A stretch of 64,000 nucleotides of DNA, taken from contig NZ_CP019508.1 in the NCBI RefSeq assembly GCF_002002865.1, positions 1,580,501 to 1,644,500 of the forward strand, in the 5' to 3' direction. The position numbers and the translations under genes are program-made. The stretch comes from Brevundimonas sp. LM2 (lineage in GTDB: Bacteria > Pseudomonadota > Alphaproteobacteria > Caulobacterales > Caulobacteraceae). Every line of letters starts with the position of its first letter. The stretch's first letter is position 1. The notes under the pieces are model-generated. The model was not told the DNA's origin and ran no database searches. It worked only from the letters and a program-made list of their open reading frames with translations. Shown here piece by piece: positions 9,303 to 21,023 of this stretch.

Positions 9303-9303
9303 A

Positions 9304-11969
<2,666 letters not shown>

Positions 11970-11970
<1 letters not shown>

Positions 11971-12650
11971 CAGGCGTATCCAATCCATCCGCACCAGGAG
12001 AGGCCCCGGAACACGGGTTCGACCTCGCGGAAGCCGGCTTCGTAGAGGAGTTCTTCGTCGCGCACGGGGCCGACGCAGTTGAGATGGGTGCGGACGCGCG
12101 CATGCGCCTCCTGCAACACCTTTGGGTCCATGTCGCTGTCGCTGCCGAACTTCAGATAGCGGTCGAACCGCCGTTCCGACGCGGGGTCGGTCTTGTCGAC
12201 GCTCAGATGGGCGATGACTAAGGGCGCACCGGGTTTGAGGCGGCTGCGGATGGCCTCCAGGGTCTCCAGCTTGGCACCGTCATCAGGCACGAAATGCAAG
12301 GTCAGCAGGCAGGTCGCGGCGTCGAAGGGGCCCTCGGGCGCGTCGAAGACATAGCCTTCGACCCAGTCCACGCACTCGGGGTCACCGAGGTAGGCCTTGC
12401 CCTGGCCGATCATCTCGGCGGACGGATCGACGGCACAGAAGCGGGCGTCGGGGAACGCCCCGATCAGGGTCTTGAGCTCCAGCCCACCGCCGCCGCCGAC
12501 CACGAGGATCCGCCCGGGAGACGTCTCGGCCAGCAGCTGGGCCGTGATGCGATGCAGACCGTCTAAGCCGGGAATGATCTTCCGCGGCCGGTCGGCATAG
12601 GTGCGGGCGTGCTCGGGGTCCTTGAACAGATCGGCGATCTTCTCGCTCAT
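11970..12650 (-). CDS. Class I SAM-dependent methyltransferase inserted between the metH halves
   Basis: This is a 226-residue methyltransferase with motif I as VVGGGGGLE (about residues 50-58), the acidic AVDPS after strand 2 (about 73-77), and a C-terminal [13 protein letters not shown]. The C-terminal pattern recalls small-molecule or tRNA-wobble (CmoA-like) methyltransferases. Both ends are joined to its neighbours by one-base TGATG overlaps, so it is an integral part of the met operon. Its substrate is unknown. A role in SAM/SAH balance or in methylating a small thiol or acid is only a guess from position. Confidence 0.8.
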
Positions 12651-13744
12651 CACGCCACCAGCTCGAACGGCTCGAGCCCCGACAGCCGCATCGCCACTGG
12701 CCGCTCCGGGATCTCCCGCGTCGCCAGTTTCGACACGTTCTCGGCCACGTGTTTGATGTGGTCGGGCGTGGTGCCGCAGCAGCCGCCGACGATGTTGACC
12801 AGGCCGGACGCTGCCCATTCCTCGATGAAGTGGGCGGTCTGGTGCGGCTCCTCGTCGTACTGACCCATGGCGTTGGGCAGGCCGGCGTTCGGATAGGCGG
12901 CGACCAGGGTGTCGGCCACGCGGCTCAGTTCGGCGATGAAGGGCCGCATCAGGTCGGCGCCCAGGGCGCAGTTGAAGCCGACGGCGAAGGGCTTGGCGTG
13001 GCGCACGCTGTTCCAGAAGGCCTCGGCCGTCTGGCCCGACAGTGTCCGGCCCGAACGGTCGGTGATGGTGCCGCTGATCCAGATCGGCAGGGCGTCCATG
13101 CCCTCGTCCTCGAGGTCCTTGATGGCCTTGATACAGGCCTTGCAGTTCAGCGTGTCGGTGATGGTCTCGATCAGATACAGGTCGACGCCGCCCTCGTTCA
13201 GGGCGCGGATCTGGTGGCGATAGGCCTCATAGACCTGGTCGAAGGTGACCAGCCGCGCGCCGGGGTCGTTCACGTCCGACGACATCGACAGCATCTTGTT
13301 CAGCGGGCCGATCGAACCGGCGGCGAAGCGCGGCTTGTGCGGCTCCTTTTCCGTCCAGCGGTCGGCGGCGGCGCGGGCCAGTTTCGCCCCCTCCAGATTG
13401 ATGTCCCAGACCGCCTGTTCGTCCAGCTTGTAGTCGTCCTGGGCGATGGTGGTGCCGGAGAAGGTGTTGGTCTCCGAGATGTCGGCCCCGGCGGCGAAAT
13501 ACTGGTCGTGCAGATCGCCGATGACGTCCGGGCGGGTGATGCACAGGATGTCGTTGTTGCCCTTCATCTGGTCTTTTTCGTTGTAGCCATTGGCTTCCAC
13601 GAAGCGGTCGCCGCGGAAGTCGGCCTCATCGAGCTCGCGCCGCTGGATCATCACGCCCCACGATCCGTCGAGGACCAGGATGCGTTCCTTTGCGGCCTTG
13701 TGAAGTGCGGCGATGCGGTGGGGCCGGGTGAGGGGAGAGGTCAT
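12650..13744 (-). CDS. Methionine synthase, homocysteine-binding half (split MetH, N-terminal part)
   Basis: This 364-residue homocysteine S-methyltransferase domain starts with DGSWGVMIQ, where full MetH starts its barrel. The three zinc-binding cysteines are present: Cys259 in VGFNCALG and Cys322/Cys323 in VGGCCGTTP. It binds homocysteine and works with the pterin/B12 half encoded two genes downstream. It ends after the homocysteine barrel rather than running into a pterin domain, so the split is real and not a frameshift. The start ATG shares one base with the metF stop (TAATG). Confidence 0.93.
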   Translation of the reverse strand: MTSPLTRPHRIAALHKAAKERILVLDGSWGVMIQRRELDEADFRGDRFVEANGYNEKDQMKGNNDILCITRPDVIGDLHDQYFAAGADISETNTFSGTTIAQDDYKLDEQAVWDINLEGAKLARAAADRWTEKEPHKPRFAAGSIGPLNKMLSMSSDVNDPGARLVTFDQVYEAYRHQIRALNEGGVDLYLIETITDTLNCKACIKAIKDLEDEGMDALPIWISGTITDRSGRTLSGQTAEAFWNSVRHAKPFAVGFNCALGADLMRPFIAELSRVADTLVAAYPNAGLPNAMGQYDEEPHQTAHFIEEWAASGLVNIVGGCCGTTPDHIKHVAENVSKLATREIPERPVAMRLSGLEPFELVA

Positions 13745-14697
13745 TACGCAACGGCCTTCTGTTCGCGCACGCCCAGGACGCGGCAGATCGCATAGACCAG
13801 GTCGGCGCGGTTCAGGGTGTAAAAGTGGAAGTCCTGGAACCCCTCTTCCTGCAGCCGGGCGCAGGTCTCGGCGGCGACCGAGGCGGCCAGCAGCTTGCGG
13901 GTCTCCGGGTCGTCGTCCAGTCCGTCGAAATGGGTGGCCAGCCAGGCCGGGACGCTGGCCCCGCACGAGGCGCTCATCCTCTGGGTGGCGGCGAAGTTGG
14001 ACACCGGCATGATCCCGGGGATCAGGGGGATGGTGACGCCCGCCGCGCGGATGCGGTCTCGAAAGCGCAGGAAGGCGTCGATGTCGAAGAAGAACTGGCT
14101 GATCGCACGGGTCGCGCCGGCGTCGACCTTGGCCTTCAGCACGTCGATGTCGTGGTCGATCGAGGGGCTTTCCGGGTGCTTTTCTGGATAGGCCCCGACG
14201 GTGATGTCGAAGCCGCCGACCCGGCGGATGGCCTGGGACAGTTCGGTGGCGTTGGCGTAGCCGTCGGCACGCGGCTGATAGGCGCCGCCGATGCCGGCGG
14301 AGCCCGGCGGGTCGCCGCGCAGGGCGACGATGTGGTTCACGCCGATCGCCTTGTAGCTCTCGATCACCTCATCGACCTCGGCGCGGCTGGCCTCGACGCA
14401 GGTCAGGTGGGCGGCGGGCTTCAGCGTGGTCTCGGCCAGCATGCGCTGGACGGTGCGGTGGGTGCGTTCGCGGGTCGAGCCGCCGGCCCCGTAGGTGACC
14501 GAGACGAAGTCGGGATTCAGCGGCTCCAGACGGCGCACGGCCTCCCACAGGGTCTCCTCGGCCTTGTCGGTCTTGGGCGGGAAGAATTCGAACGAGACGC
14601 GGACGGCATCGGCATTGTCGCCGGCGCGGGCGACGGGCCCCAGCGGCGACAGCAGCAGGGCGCGGGCCTCGGCGAGGGAGGGGGCGGTGGCGGCCAT
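13744..14697 (-). CDS. metF: 5,10-methylenetetrahydrofolate reductase
   Basis: This 317-residue TIM-barrel flavoprotein reduces methylene-THF to methyl-THF, the methyl donor for the methionine synthase made by the next genes. Visible family signatures are VSFEFFPPKT (residues 34-43), FVSVTYGAGGSTR, HIVALRGDPP, GAYPEKHPES, ISQFFFD, and IPGIMPVSNF. The length is normal for a bacterial MetF. Its ATG overlaps the stop of the upstream regulator gene by one base, which ties it to that transcript. Confidence 0.96.
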   Translation of the reverse strand: MAATAPSLAEARALLLSPLGPVARAGDNADAVRVSFEFFPPKTDKAEETLWEAVRRLEPLNPDFVSVTYGAGGSTRERTHRTVQRMLAETTLKPAAHLTCVEASRAEVDEVIESYKAIGVNHIVALRGDPPGSAGIGGAYQPRADGYANATELSQAIRRVGGFDITVGAYPEKHPESPSIDHDIDVLKAKVDAGATRAISQFFFDIDAFLRFRDRIRAAGVTIPLIPGIMPVSNFAATQRMSASCGASVPAWLATHFDGLDDDPETRKLLAASVAAETCARLQEEGFQDFHFYTLNRADLVYAICRVLGVREQKAVA

Positions 14698-15671
14698 CAG
14701 GCGACGCTCCTCTTGGCGACGGCGGCCGAAGCCGAGGGACGCGTCGCGGTCCAGATGGTGACGGTCAGGCCCGCCGTGTCGGGCGGCAGGGCGATGGAAG
14801 CCGAGGCCTCCAGGCCGGCGTCGGCCAGCCAGCGTCGGATCTCTTCGTCGGCGAAGCCGAGGCGGCGGTGCTGGTGTTCCTCGCGCAGCCTTTCGAGGTC
14901 ATGCGGGGCGAAGTCGACGATCAGCAGCTTGCCCCCGGGCTCGACCAATCGGGCGGCCTCGACGACGGCGGCGGCCGGATCGGCCAGATAGTGAAGCACC
15001 TGATGCACAAGCACGAGGTCGGCCGACTGGGCCGGCAGGCGGGTGGCGAAGATGTCGCCGTGGCGCAGCTCGACCTTGTCCAGCCCCGCCTTCACGACAT
15101 TGGCGCGGGCGATGTTGAGCATGTTCTGGGACAGGTCCAGACCGATCGACATCCGGGCCTTGGGGCCCAGCAGGGTCAGCATCCGCCCCGAGCCGGTGCC
15201 CAGATCGACGACCCGCTCGAACGGGCCGGGCCCGGCGGCGCGGGCGATGGCGCTCTCGACCGCCGATTCGGACACGTAGAGGGAGCGGATCCGGTCCCAG
15301 CGGGGGGCCACGGTCTCGAAATAGGCGGCGGCGGCGGCGGTCCGTTCCGCGCGCACGGCGTCCAGACGAATGTGGTCGGCCTCGCCCTCGGCATCGTCCA
15401 GCAGGTCCAGAACCGTGTCGGTCAGGCGGCGGACATGGAAGTCGTGGGAAATGCGATAGAAGACGCGCGCGCCGTCGGGAAAGCGTTCGATCAGGCCGGC
15501 GTCGGTCATAAGCTTCAGATGGCGGGAGACGCGCGGCTGGCTCTGGTCCAGGACCCGCGACAGCTCCATGACCGACAGTTCCTCGCCGGCCAGCAGGGAC
15601 AGGATGCGCAGCCGGGTCGGCTCGCCGGCGGCGCGCAGGGCTTCGATCGTCTGGTCGGCGGTCAGGGACAT
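14697..15671 (-). CDS. ArsR-type regulator fused to a SAM-dependent methyltransferase domain
   Basis: This is a 324-residue fusion. Residues about 1-95 are an ArsR winged helix (LRILSLLAGEELSVMELSRVLDQSQPRVSRHLKLM is the helix-turn-helix region). Residues about 140-310 are a class I methyltransferase with motif I VVDLGTGSGRML. There are no Cys residues in the usual ArsR metal site, so it probably does not sense metal. As first gene of the metF-metH operon, directly behind a 26-bp palindrome, it is likely an autoregulated repressor of methionine synthesis. The methyltransferase-like domain may bind SAM or SAH as effector. ArsR-type SAH-responsive regulators (SahR) of this pathway are known in Proteobacteria. 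Whether the domain is still catalytic is unknown. Confidence 0.85.
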   Translation of the reverse strand: MSLTADQTIEALRAAGEPTRLRILSLLAGEELSVMELSRVLDQSQPRVSRHLKLMTDAGLIERFPDGARVFYRISHDFHVRRLTDTVLDLLDDAEGEADHIRLDAVRAERTAAAAAYFETVAPRWDRIRSLYVSESAVESAIARAAGPGPFERVVDLGTGSGRMLTLLGPKARMSIGLDLSQNMLNIARANVVKAGLDKVELRHGDIFATRLPAQSADLVLVHQVLHYLADPAAAVVEAARLVEPGGKLLIVDFAPHDLERLREEHQHRRLGFADEEIRRWLADAGLEASASIALPPDTAGLTVTIWTATRPSASAAVAKRSVA

Positions 15672-15677
15672 GGCATA

Positions 15678-15703
15678 ATCATATAAGGATATCCTTATAT
15701 GAT
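15678..15703. promoter_or_regulatory. Perfect 26-bp palindromic operator of the met operon
   Basis: ATCATATAAGGAT is followed directly by its exact reverse complement, with no mismatch over 26 bp. It ends 6 bases before the ATG of the ArsR-methyltransferase gene. An AT-rich perfect palindrome in a GC-rich genome at the head of an autoregulated ArsR operon is a strong operator candidate. Its right half would block transcription or initiation when bound. A second 14-bp palindrome (GCGCGAATTCGCGC) lies at 15709-15722. Confidence 0.8.
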
Positions 15704-15744
15704 GGCCAGCGCGAATTCGCGCGCTCGAACGCCCGCCGCGGGTG

Positions 15745-16677
15745 TCAGGCCTGCGGGACGGGGGTCACCAGCGGTTCGCCGGCCATCGCCGCCGCCAGGT
15801 TGCGAATCAACAGCATCAGCATGCCCTGCACCGCCTCGGTCGTCGCCCCGGCGGTGTGCGGCGTCAGAACGGTATTGGGCACGTCGGCCCAGCGGGCGGG
15901 GTCAGTGGGTTCGCGCTCGAACACATCCAGGGCGGCCTGCCCCAGGGACCCCGACGCCAGGGCCGCGATCACGGCGTCCTCGTCCACCAGCGATCCGCGC
16001 GCGACATTGACCAGCAGGCCCGTCGGGCCCAGCGCCGCGATGACGTCGCTGGAGATCAGACCGCGATTGGTGTCGTCGGCGCGGCAGGCCACGACCAGGA
16101 TGTCGCTGGTCGCGGCAAGGCCCAGCAGGCTGTCGGCCCGGGGCCAGGGCGAGGGCCTGTCGCGCGGACCCCACCAGGCGACGGGGCAGCCCAGCGGCTC
16201 CAGACGCCGGGCCAAGGCCTCGCCGATCCGCCCCAGACCGACGATGCCGACCCTCTGGCCCCGCATGGATGGGGTGATCAGCCGGTGCTCCATGCGCCAG
16301 TCCCCGGCCCGCAAAGCGCGGTCGCCGCAGACGATCTGACGCCGCGCCGCCAGGATCAGACCCAGGGCATGGTCGGCGACGTCCTCATGATTGACGTTCG
16401 GCGCATGGGTGACCGGGAGACCGCGCGCCGCGCACCAGTCCAGATCGATGGCGTCATAGCCCGAGGTGAAACAGGCGATCAGCTTCAGGTTCGGAAGGCG
16501 CTCGATCACCGCCTTGTCCAGGGGGGCCTCGCCGACGACGACGATGGCCTGGATATCCGCCTGGGCCTCGACCGGCGGGCCCTCCCACAGGTGAAAGACC
16601 CGATAGCTCCCCTCCAGGAAGGGCGTCAGCCGTCCCAGTTGCGGCGGCATGATCAGGACGGCGGGACGATGGGGCAT
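15745..16677 (-). CDS. D-2-hydroxyacid dehydrogenase (NAD(P)-dependent)
   Basis: This 310-residue enzyme of the D-isomer hydroxyacid dehydrogenase family reduces a 2-oxo acid. The dinucleotide-binding GIVGLGRIGEALARRL lies near residues 144-159. The catalytic Arg is in VACRADDTN (about 200), the Glu in FEREP (about 252), and the His in LTPHTAGATT (about 275). The short, compact form resembles hydroxypyruvate/glyoxylate reductases. No neighbouring pathway fixes the substrate. It precedes the met operon promoter on the same strand. Confidence 0.87.
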   Translation of the reverse strand: MPHRPAVLIMPPQLGRLTPFLEGSYRVFHLWEGPPVEAQADIQAIVVVGEAPLDKAVIERLPNLKLIACFTSGYDAIDLDWCAARGLPVTHAPNVNHEDVADHALGLILAARRQIVCGDRALRAGDWRMEHRLITPSMRGQRVGIVGLGRIGEALARRLEPLGCPVAWWGPRDRPSPWPRADSLLGLAATSDILVVACRADDTNRGLISSDVIAALGPTGLLVNVARGSLVDEDAVIAALASGSLGQAALDVFEREPTDPARWADVPNTVLTPHTAGATTEAVQGMLMLLIRNLAAAMAGEPLVTPVPQA

Positions 16678-16755
16678 GGGTCTGATCTACGCCCGTCGCC
16701 GGGTGTGAACCAGTCTGCCCGAGGCGGCCGGCCCTCCCGGTGCGGCTAAGGTAGC

Positions 16756-17973
16756 GTGGACAGGGCGGGTCCGGTCGATCATAGACGCGCTGTGACCCTT
16801 GCCGCCGCCGCCGCCGTCCGTCGCCTCGATCTGGACTGGATCCGGGTGGCCGCGTTCGGCCTGCTGATCCTGTATCATGTGGGTCTGGTCTATGCGCCCT
16901 ATGATTGGCACGTGCACAGCCGGCACACCTTCGAATGGATGCGGGAAGGGGTGCTGATCACCAATCCCTGGCGGCTGACCCTGCTGTTTCTGGTGTCCGG
17001 CGCGGCGCTTCGCTTCATGACCGCGCGGCGCGATGCCGGCCAGGTCGCGCGGGCCCGGGCCGAGCGCCTGATCCCGCCCCTGCTGTTCGGCACGCTCGTG
17101 CTCGTGCCGATCCAGTCCTGGATCGAGGCCCTGGACAAGGGGGCGTGGACCGGGGGGCTGGCCGGGTGGTGGGGCCGGGAGTTCTCGCTGAGCGGTCTGG
17201 CCAATGGGGTGCCGGTCAATCACCTGTGGTTCATCGTCTATATCGCCGTCTACAGCGCGATCGTGGTCCTGCTGATGCTGCGTCCGCAGCGGCTGCTCTG
17301 GCTGGAGGACCGGCTGGTCCGGCTGTTGTCGGGCTGGCGGGTGCTGGCCGTGCCGATCCTGTATCTGATGGCGATCCGGCTGACCCTGTTTCCTCTGTTC
17401 GGCGTGACCAATGCGCTCGGCCACGACGCCTATAATCATGCCCTGTCGCTGGGGGCCTTCCTGTTCGGCTATCTGATCGCGCGGCGCGAATCGGTGTGGC
17501 GGGAGCTGGAGCGGTACCGCTGGGTCGGGCTGGGGGTCGCGATCCTGGCCCTGCCGATCATGATGCTGCAGACCGCCCATCCGGGGGGAGGGGCCTTCTG
17601 GGGCATTCCCCGCAATCTGGTGTTCGCCATCGACCAGTGGGTGGTGATCTCGGCCATCCTGGGCTTCGCCAGCCTGTATCTGCGGCGGGTCGAGAGCCCG
17701 GTGCTGCGCTATCTCTCCGACGCCGTGTTCACCTGCTATCTCGCGCATCAGACGATCCTGGTCGCCGCCGTCTGGCTGGTCCGGCCCCTGGCCCTGCCGG
17801 CCGCGGTCGAGGTGGTCGTCCTGGCCGGCGTCACGATCGGCGGCAGTTTGCTGATCTATGAGATCGTGCGGCGCATTCCATCGATCCGACCGATCTGGGG
17901 CTTGAAACCCGTGGCGGCGATGCCGCCTGCCCCGCCGGGCGAGGTGGGGACCCGAGCCCCGCAGGTCCTGTGA
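16756..17973 (+). CDS. Acyltransferase 3 family membrane protein (OpgC-like)
   Basis: This 405-residue integral membrane protein has about ten hydrophobic segments. The N-terminal RLDLDWIRVAAFGLLILYHVG contains the family's invariant His near residue 41. SRHTFEWM, the LFLVSGAALRF motif and an NHLWFIVYI segment follow. Family members transfer acyl groups from CoA or membrane donors to extracytoplasmic carbohydrates. OpgC, which succinylates periplasmic glucans, has this layout. The nearby opgH supports a link to glucan decoration. GTG at 16756 has AAGG four bases upstream; GTG at 16792 is an alternative start. Confidence 0.8.
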   Translation: MDRAGPVDHRRAVTLAAAAAVRRLDLDWIRVAAFGLLILYHVGLVYAPYDWHVHSRHTFEWMREGVLITNPWRLTLLFLVSGAALRFMTARRDAGQVARARAERLIPPLLFGTLVLVPIQSWIEALDKGAWTGGLAGWWGREFSLSGLANGVPVNHLWFIVYIAVYSAIVVLLMLRPQRLLWLEDRLVRLLSGWRVLAVPILYLMAIRLTLFPLFGVTNALGHDAYNHALSLGAFLFGYLIARRESVWRELERYRWVGLGVAILALPIMMLQTAHPGGGAFWGIPRNLVFAIDQWVVISAILGFASLYLRRVESPVLRYLSDAVFTCYLAHQTILVAAVWLVRPLALPAAVEVVVLAGVTIGGSLLIYEIVRRIPSIRPIWGLKPVAAMPPAPPGEVGTRAPQVL

Positions 17974-18614
17974 TGAGGCTGCAGCCGGATCGGCTGACGG
18001 CGGTGGCGCAACATCTGCTGGCGGTGGGGATCGCGGCGCCGATCCTGGCCCTGGCCTCGGTGCTGGCGGCAGGCAGCGCCTATCCGGGCTTCGATCATGC
18101 GCGCCAGTATCTGAGCGAGCTGGGCGGGGCCACGGCGACCGTGCCCGCCCTGTTCAATGTCGGCGTGCTGATCGCCGGCGCCATGACCGGGGTGGCGGGC
18201 GTGGGCTTCGGACTCGCAGTGGTGATCCTGACGCGATCGCTCGTGTCGGCCGCGCTCGTGGGTCTGCTGTTCGTGTTGGCGGGCACCGGCCTGGTCTTGT
18301 CCAGCCTGTATCCTTGGCCCGATCCTCGCCACATGGCCATCAATCTGGGACTGGGCATCCAACTGGCGCCCGTCTTCCTGCTGGTCGCCTTGAGACAGAC
18401 GTCCGGCCTGTCGGGGCTGCGACGCTTCCTGGCGGCTGCCTTCGGCGCGATGGCGGTCCTGACGCTTCTGACCAAGCATCTCCTGTTTCCGGGCACTGTG
18501 ACCGATCTCAACGTCGGCTACTGGGAAAGGGCTTTTGCCATCGTTCTGGTCGGGTGGGTCGGGGTGGCGGCGCTCTGCCTCAGGCGGCGGCTCGAGCCCG
18601 GTTCCCCACGATAG
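17973..18614 (+). CDS. DUF998 family integral membrane protein
   Basis: This 213-residue protein has six hydrophobic segments. DHARQYLSELGG near residues 41-52 is the typical DUF998 signature before the second membrane segment. The ATG at 17973 shares one base with the acyltransferase stop (TGATG), so the two are probably translated together. No catalytic residues are evident and the family function is unknown. Its place between an OpgC-like acyltransferase and opgH suggests work at the envelope, but that is inference. Confidence 0.75.
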   Translation: MRLQPDRLTAVAQHLLAVGIAAPILALASVLAAGSAYPGFDHARQYLSELGGATATVPALFNVGVLIAGAMTGVAGVGFGLAVVILTRSLVSAALVGLLFVLAGTGLVLSSLYPWPDPRHMAINLGLGIQLAPVFLLVALRQTSGLSGLRRFLAAAFGAMAVLTLLTKHLLFPGTVTDLNVGYWERAFAIVLVGWVGVAALCLRRRLEPGSPR

Positions 18615-18740
18615 CCCAAAAAAACGCGTTCTCACCATTATGTGATTGAAAATCGCGCAAGAGTGATCAAATGTGCGCTGGATGGTGCGCCGCAATAATA
18701 CCGCTTGTTCCGAGTCGGCGCGACCCCTGAGGAAGATCCA

Positions 18741-20669
18741 ATGATTGGCTACGGGTCGACTGCACGCGCGCATATCGCCGGCGATCGCATCGAAGCCATT
18801 TCCGCCTTTACCGGTGTCGGCGGCTGGCTGCCGGAGACCGCGCCTCTGGCCATGCCGCGCCAAGCCTTTGCCGATGCGGCGCTGCAGGTCGCCGGACAGA
18901 TGGCGTCGCGGCCGGACGGCCTGCTGACGCGGCGGTTCATCGTCTTCGGCTCGACGCTGGTCGTGGCCCTGCTGGCCTTGATCGCGCCCGTGATCCTCTG
19001 CGCGCGCGAGGGGTTCCAGCCGCTCGAGATCCTGGCCCTGGCCATCTTCGCCGTCCTGATCACGGCCATCGCCTGCTGGTTCTGCAGCACCTTCGCCGGT
19101 CTGATCGTCATGCTGACGGGCCGGGAACAGGACGACATGGCCTTCGCGCCGTATCCGCCCCTGCCGAGCCGGCGCACGGCCTTGCTGATGCCGCTCTACA
19201 ACGAGGACGCGCGCGCGGCCCTGGCCCGCCTGGGCGCGCTGGACGCCTCGCTGGCCCGCCTGGGAGCCTCGGACGCCTTCGACCTGTTCGTGCTCAGCGA
19301 CTCGACCAAGGACGAGGCGGCCGCGGCCGAGATGTCGGCCTGTCTGTCGCTGCGGGCGCATGCGGGCAGCGCGGTCTACTACCGCCGCCGGACCGAGAAC
19401 ATCGAGCGCAAGGCCGGCAACATCGCCGACTGGACCCGCACCTTCGGCGGAGCCTACGAGTACATGATCGTGCTGGACGCCGACTCGACCATGGCCGGCG
19501 AGACCGTCCTGCGTCTGGTCGACGCCATGGAGCGCCACCCCGGCGTCGGCCTGATCCAGACCGCCCCGACCATCATCAAGGCCCAGACCCTGTTCGCCCG
19601 GGTGTCGCAGTTCGGCGTGCGCCTGTACGGCCGCGTCGCCGCCGCCGGCCTGGCCTGGTGGGCCGGGTCCGAGGCCAGCTACTGGGGGCACAACGCCATC
19701 CTGCGGACCCGCGCCTTCGCCGACTGCGCCGGCCTGCCCGAGCTGGAGGGTCGCAAGCCCTTCGGCGGCCATATCATGAGCCACGACGTGGTCGAGGCCG
19801 CCCTGCTGCGCCGCGCCGGCTGGGCCGTCCACGTCACCGCCGCCCTGGACGGCAGCTGCGAAGAGACGCCGCCGACCCTCACCGACTTCATCCGCCGCGA
19901 TCATCGCTGGTGCCAGGGCAACCTGCAGCACATCGCCCTGATCGGGGCCAAGGGTTTGAACCCGATCAGCCGGCTGCAGCTGGCCATGGGCTGCATGGCC
20001 TATCTGTCCTCGCCCCTGTGGTTCGCCTCCCTGATCGTCGGCATGGCGATGCAGCTGCAGGGGCCGGTCGATTGGGCGTCCTTCTTCTACATCCTGAACC
20101 CGCAGCTCTCGCCCTTCATGCTGGCCTCGCTGCTGGGCGGGGTGATGCTGATGGGGCCCAAGCTGATGGGCTTCGTCCTGGTGCTGAGCCGTCCGGGCGA
20201 GCGTCGCGCCTTTGGCGGGGCCCGCCAGATCGCCAAGGGCATGGCGCTGGAGATCGCCCTGTCCGCCGCCATGGCCCCCATCCTGATGGTCGCCAACACG
20301 ATCGCCGTCGCCAAGATCGTCAGCGGCCACGACGCCGGCTGGGCCACCCAGCAGCGCAGCGCCGACGGCCTGGCCTGGCGCGACGCCTTCACGGCCATGC
20401 GCTGGCAGATGGCAACGGGCGTGCTCTTCACCCTGGGCCTGTTCATCCGTCCGGACCTGGCCACCTGGTTCGCCCCGATCGTCCTGCCCCTGCTGTTCGC
20501 CGCCCCGATCGCCGTCTTCACCTCGCGCCGCGCCCTGGGCGAGGCCTTCGCCCGCAAGGGCTGGATGGTCACGCCGGACGAGGACGGCGTGGCGGTGTCG
20601 CCGGCGGTGCTGTTCCCGGCCGCTCGGCCGGTGGCCGAGGTCGATGCGCCGATGTGGGCGCGAGGCTGA
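18741..20669 (+). CDS. opgH: Osmoregulated periplasmic glucan glucosyltransferase
   Basis: This 642-residue inner-membrane GT2 enzyme makes linear beta-glucan from UDP-glucose for osmoregulated periplasmic glucans. TM segments flank a cytosolic catalytic domain with MPLYNEDAR near 150, LDADSTMAG (DxD-type) near 250, SHDVVEAALLRRAGW (catalytic Asp) near 350, and RRDHRWCQGN, the family's form of QxxRW, near 390. More TM helices follow. GAGGAAG precedes the ATG by about 8 bases. The partner opgG is not in the window. The shorter N-terminus compared with E. coli OpgH (about 847 residues) is usual for alphaproteobacterial forms. Confidence 0.9.
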   Translation: MIGYGSTARAHIAGDRIEAISAFTGVGGWLPETAPLAMPRQAFADAALQVAGQMASRPDGLLTRRFIVFGSTLVVALLALIAPVILCAREGFQPLEILALAIFAVLITAIACWFCSTFAGLIVMLTGREQDDMAFAPYPPLPSRRTALLMPLYNEDARAALARLGALDASLARLGASDAFDLFVLSDSTKDEAAAAEMSACLSLRAHAGSAVYYRRRTENIERKAGNIADWTRTFGGAYEYMIVLDADSTMAGETVLRLVDAMERHPGVGLIQTAPTIIKAQTLFARVSQFGVRLYGRVAAAGLAWWAGSEASYWGHNAILRTRAFADCAGLPELEGRKPFGGHIMSHDVVEAALLRRAGWAVHVTAALDGSCEETPPTLTDFIRRDHRWCQGNLQHIALIGAKGLNPISRLQLAMGCMAYLSSPLWFASLIVGMAMQLQGPVDWASFFYILNPQLSPFMLASLLGGVMLMGPKLMGFVLVLSRPGERRAFGGARQIAKGMALEIALSAAMAPILMVANTIAVAKIVSGHDAGWATQQRSADGLAWRDAFTAMRWQMATGVLFTLGLFIRPDLATWFAPIVLPLLFAAPIAVFTSRRALGEAFARKGWMVTPDEDGVAVSPAVLFPAARPVAEVDAPMWARG

Positions 20670-20687
20670 TCGCGTTCGATCTCGAAT

Positions 20688-21023
20688 TTAGTCGTTCCTG
20701 AGCTCGACGAACCGCTCTCCATCAAGAAGCCTGGCCCACACGATGGGCCAGATCGCTTCGAATACGGCGATCAACTCGGGGTTGGTGCAGTTGCCAATCC
20801 GGAGCCAGACCAGGCGGCCGGCCACGTCCTGTCGCGCAAAGTTGGCGAAATCGGCATCTCGACTGATGACGACCGCACCTCGGCGCTTAGCCTCCAGCCA
20901 GATGTCGTGATCCGGCGCGTCCTTCAGCCTGATTTCGCGGACGTGGACGGCGTCGATGTCGTGCTCGTCACGCAGCCATCGCGCCAGCACAGGCGGCAGC
21001 TGCTGGTCGATGATGATCTTCAA
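20688..21023 (-). CDS. DUF5615 PIN-like toxin candidate
   Basis: This is a 111-residue protein. MKIIIDQQLPPVLARWL supplies the first acidic residue of a PIN-like nuclease core. VISRDADFANFA supplies the second acidic cluster, and RIGNCTN a later segment. Such proteins are usually the toxin half of small modules with DUF433 partners. The start overlaps the partner gene by 4 bp (ATGA). The nuclease role is inferred from the fold and has not been shown for most members. Confidence 0.8.
   Translation of the reverse strand: MKIIIDQQLPPVLARWLRDEHDIDAVHVREIRLKDAPDHDIWLEAKRRGAVVISRDADFANFARQDVAGRLVWLRIGNCTNPELIAVFEAIWPIVWARLLDGERFVELRND

Noticed and set aside
17856..20330. 824-codon minus-strand frame across DUF998 and opgH
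   Set aside because: It is His/Gln/Gly-rich low-complexity sequence, typical of the antisense of GC-rich genes, and lacks any motif.
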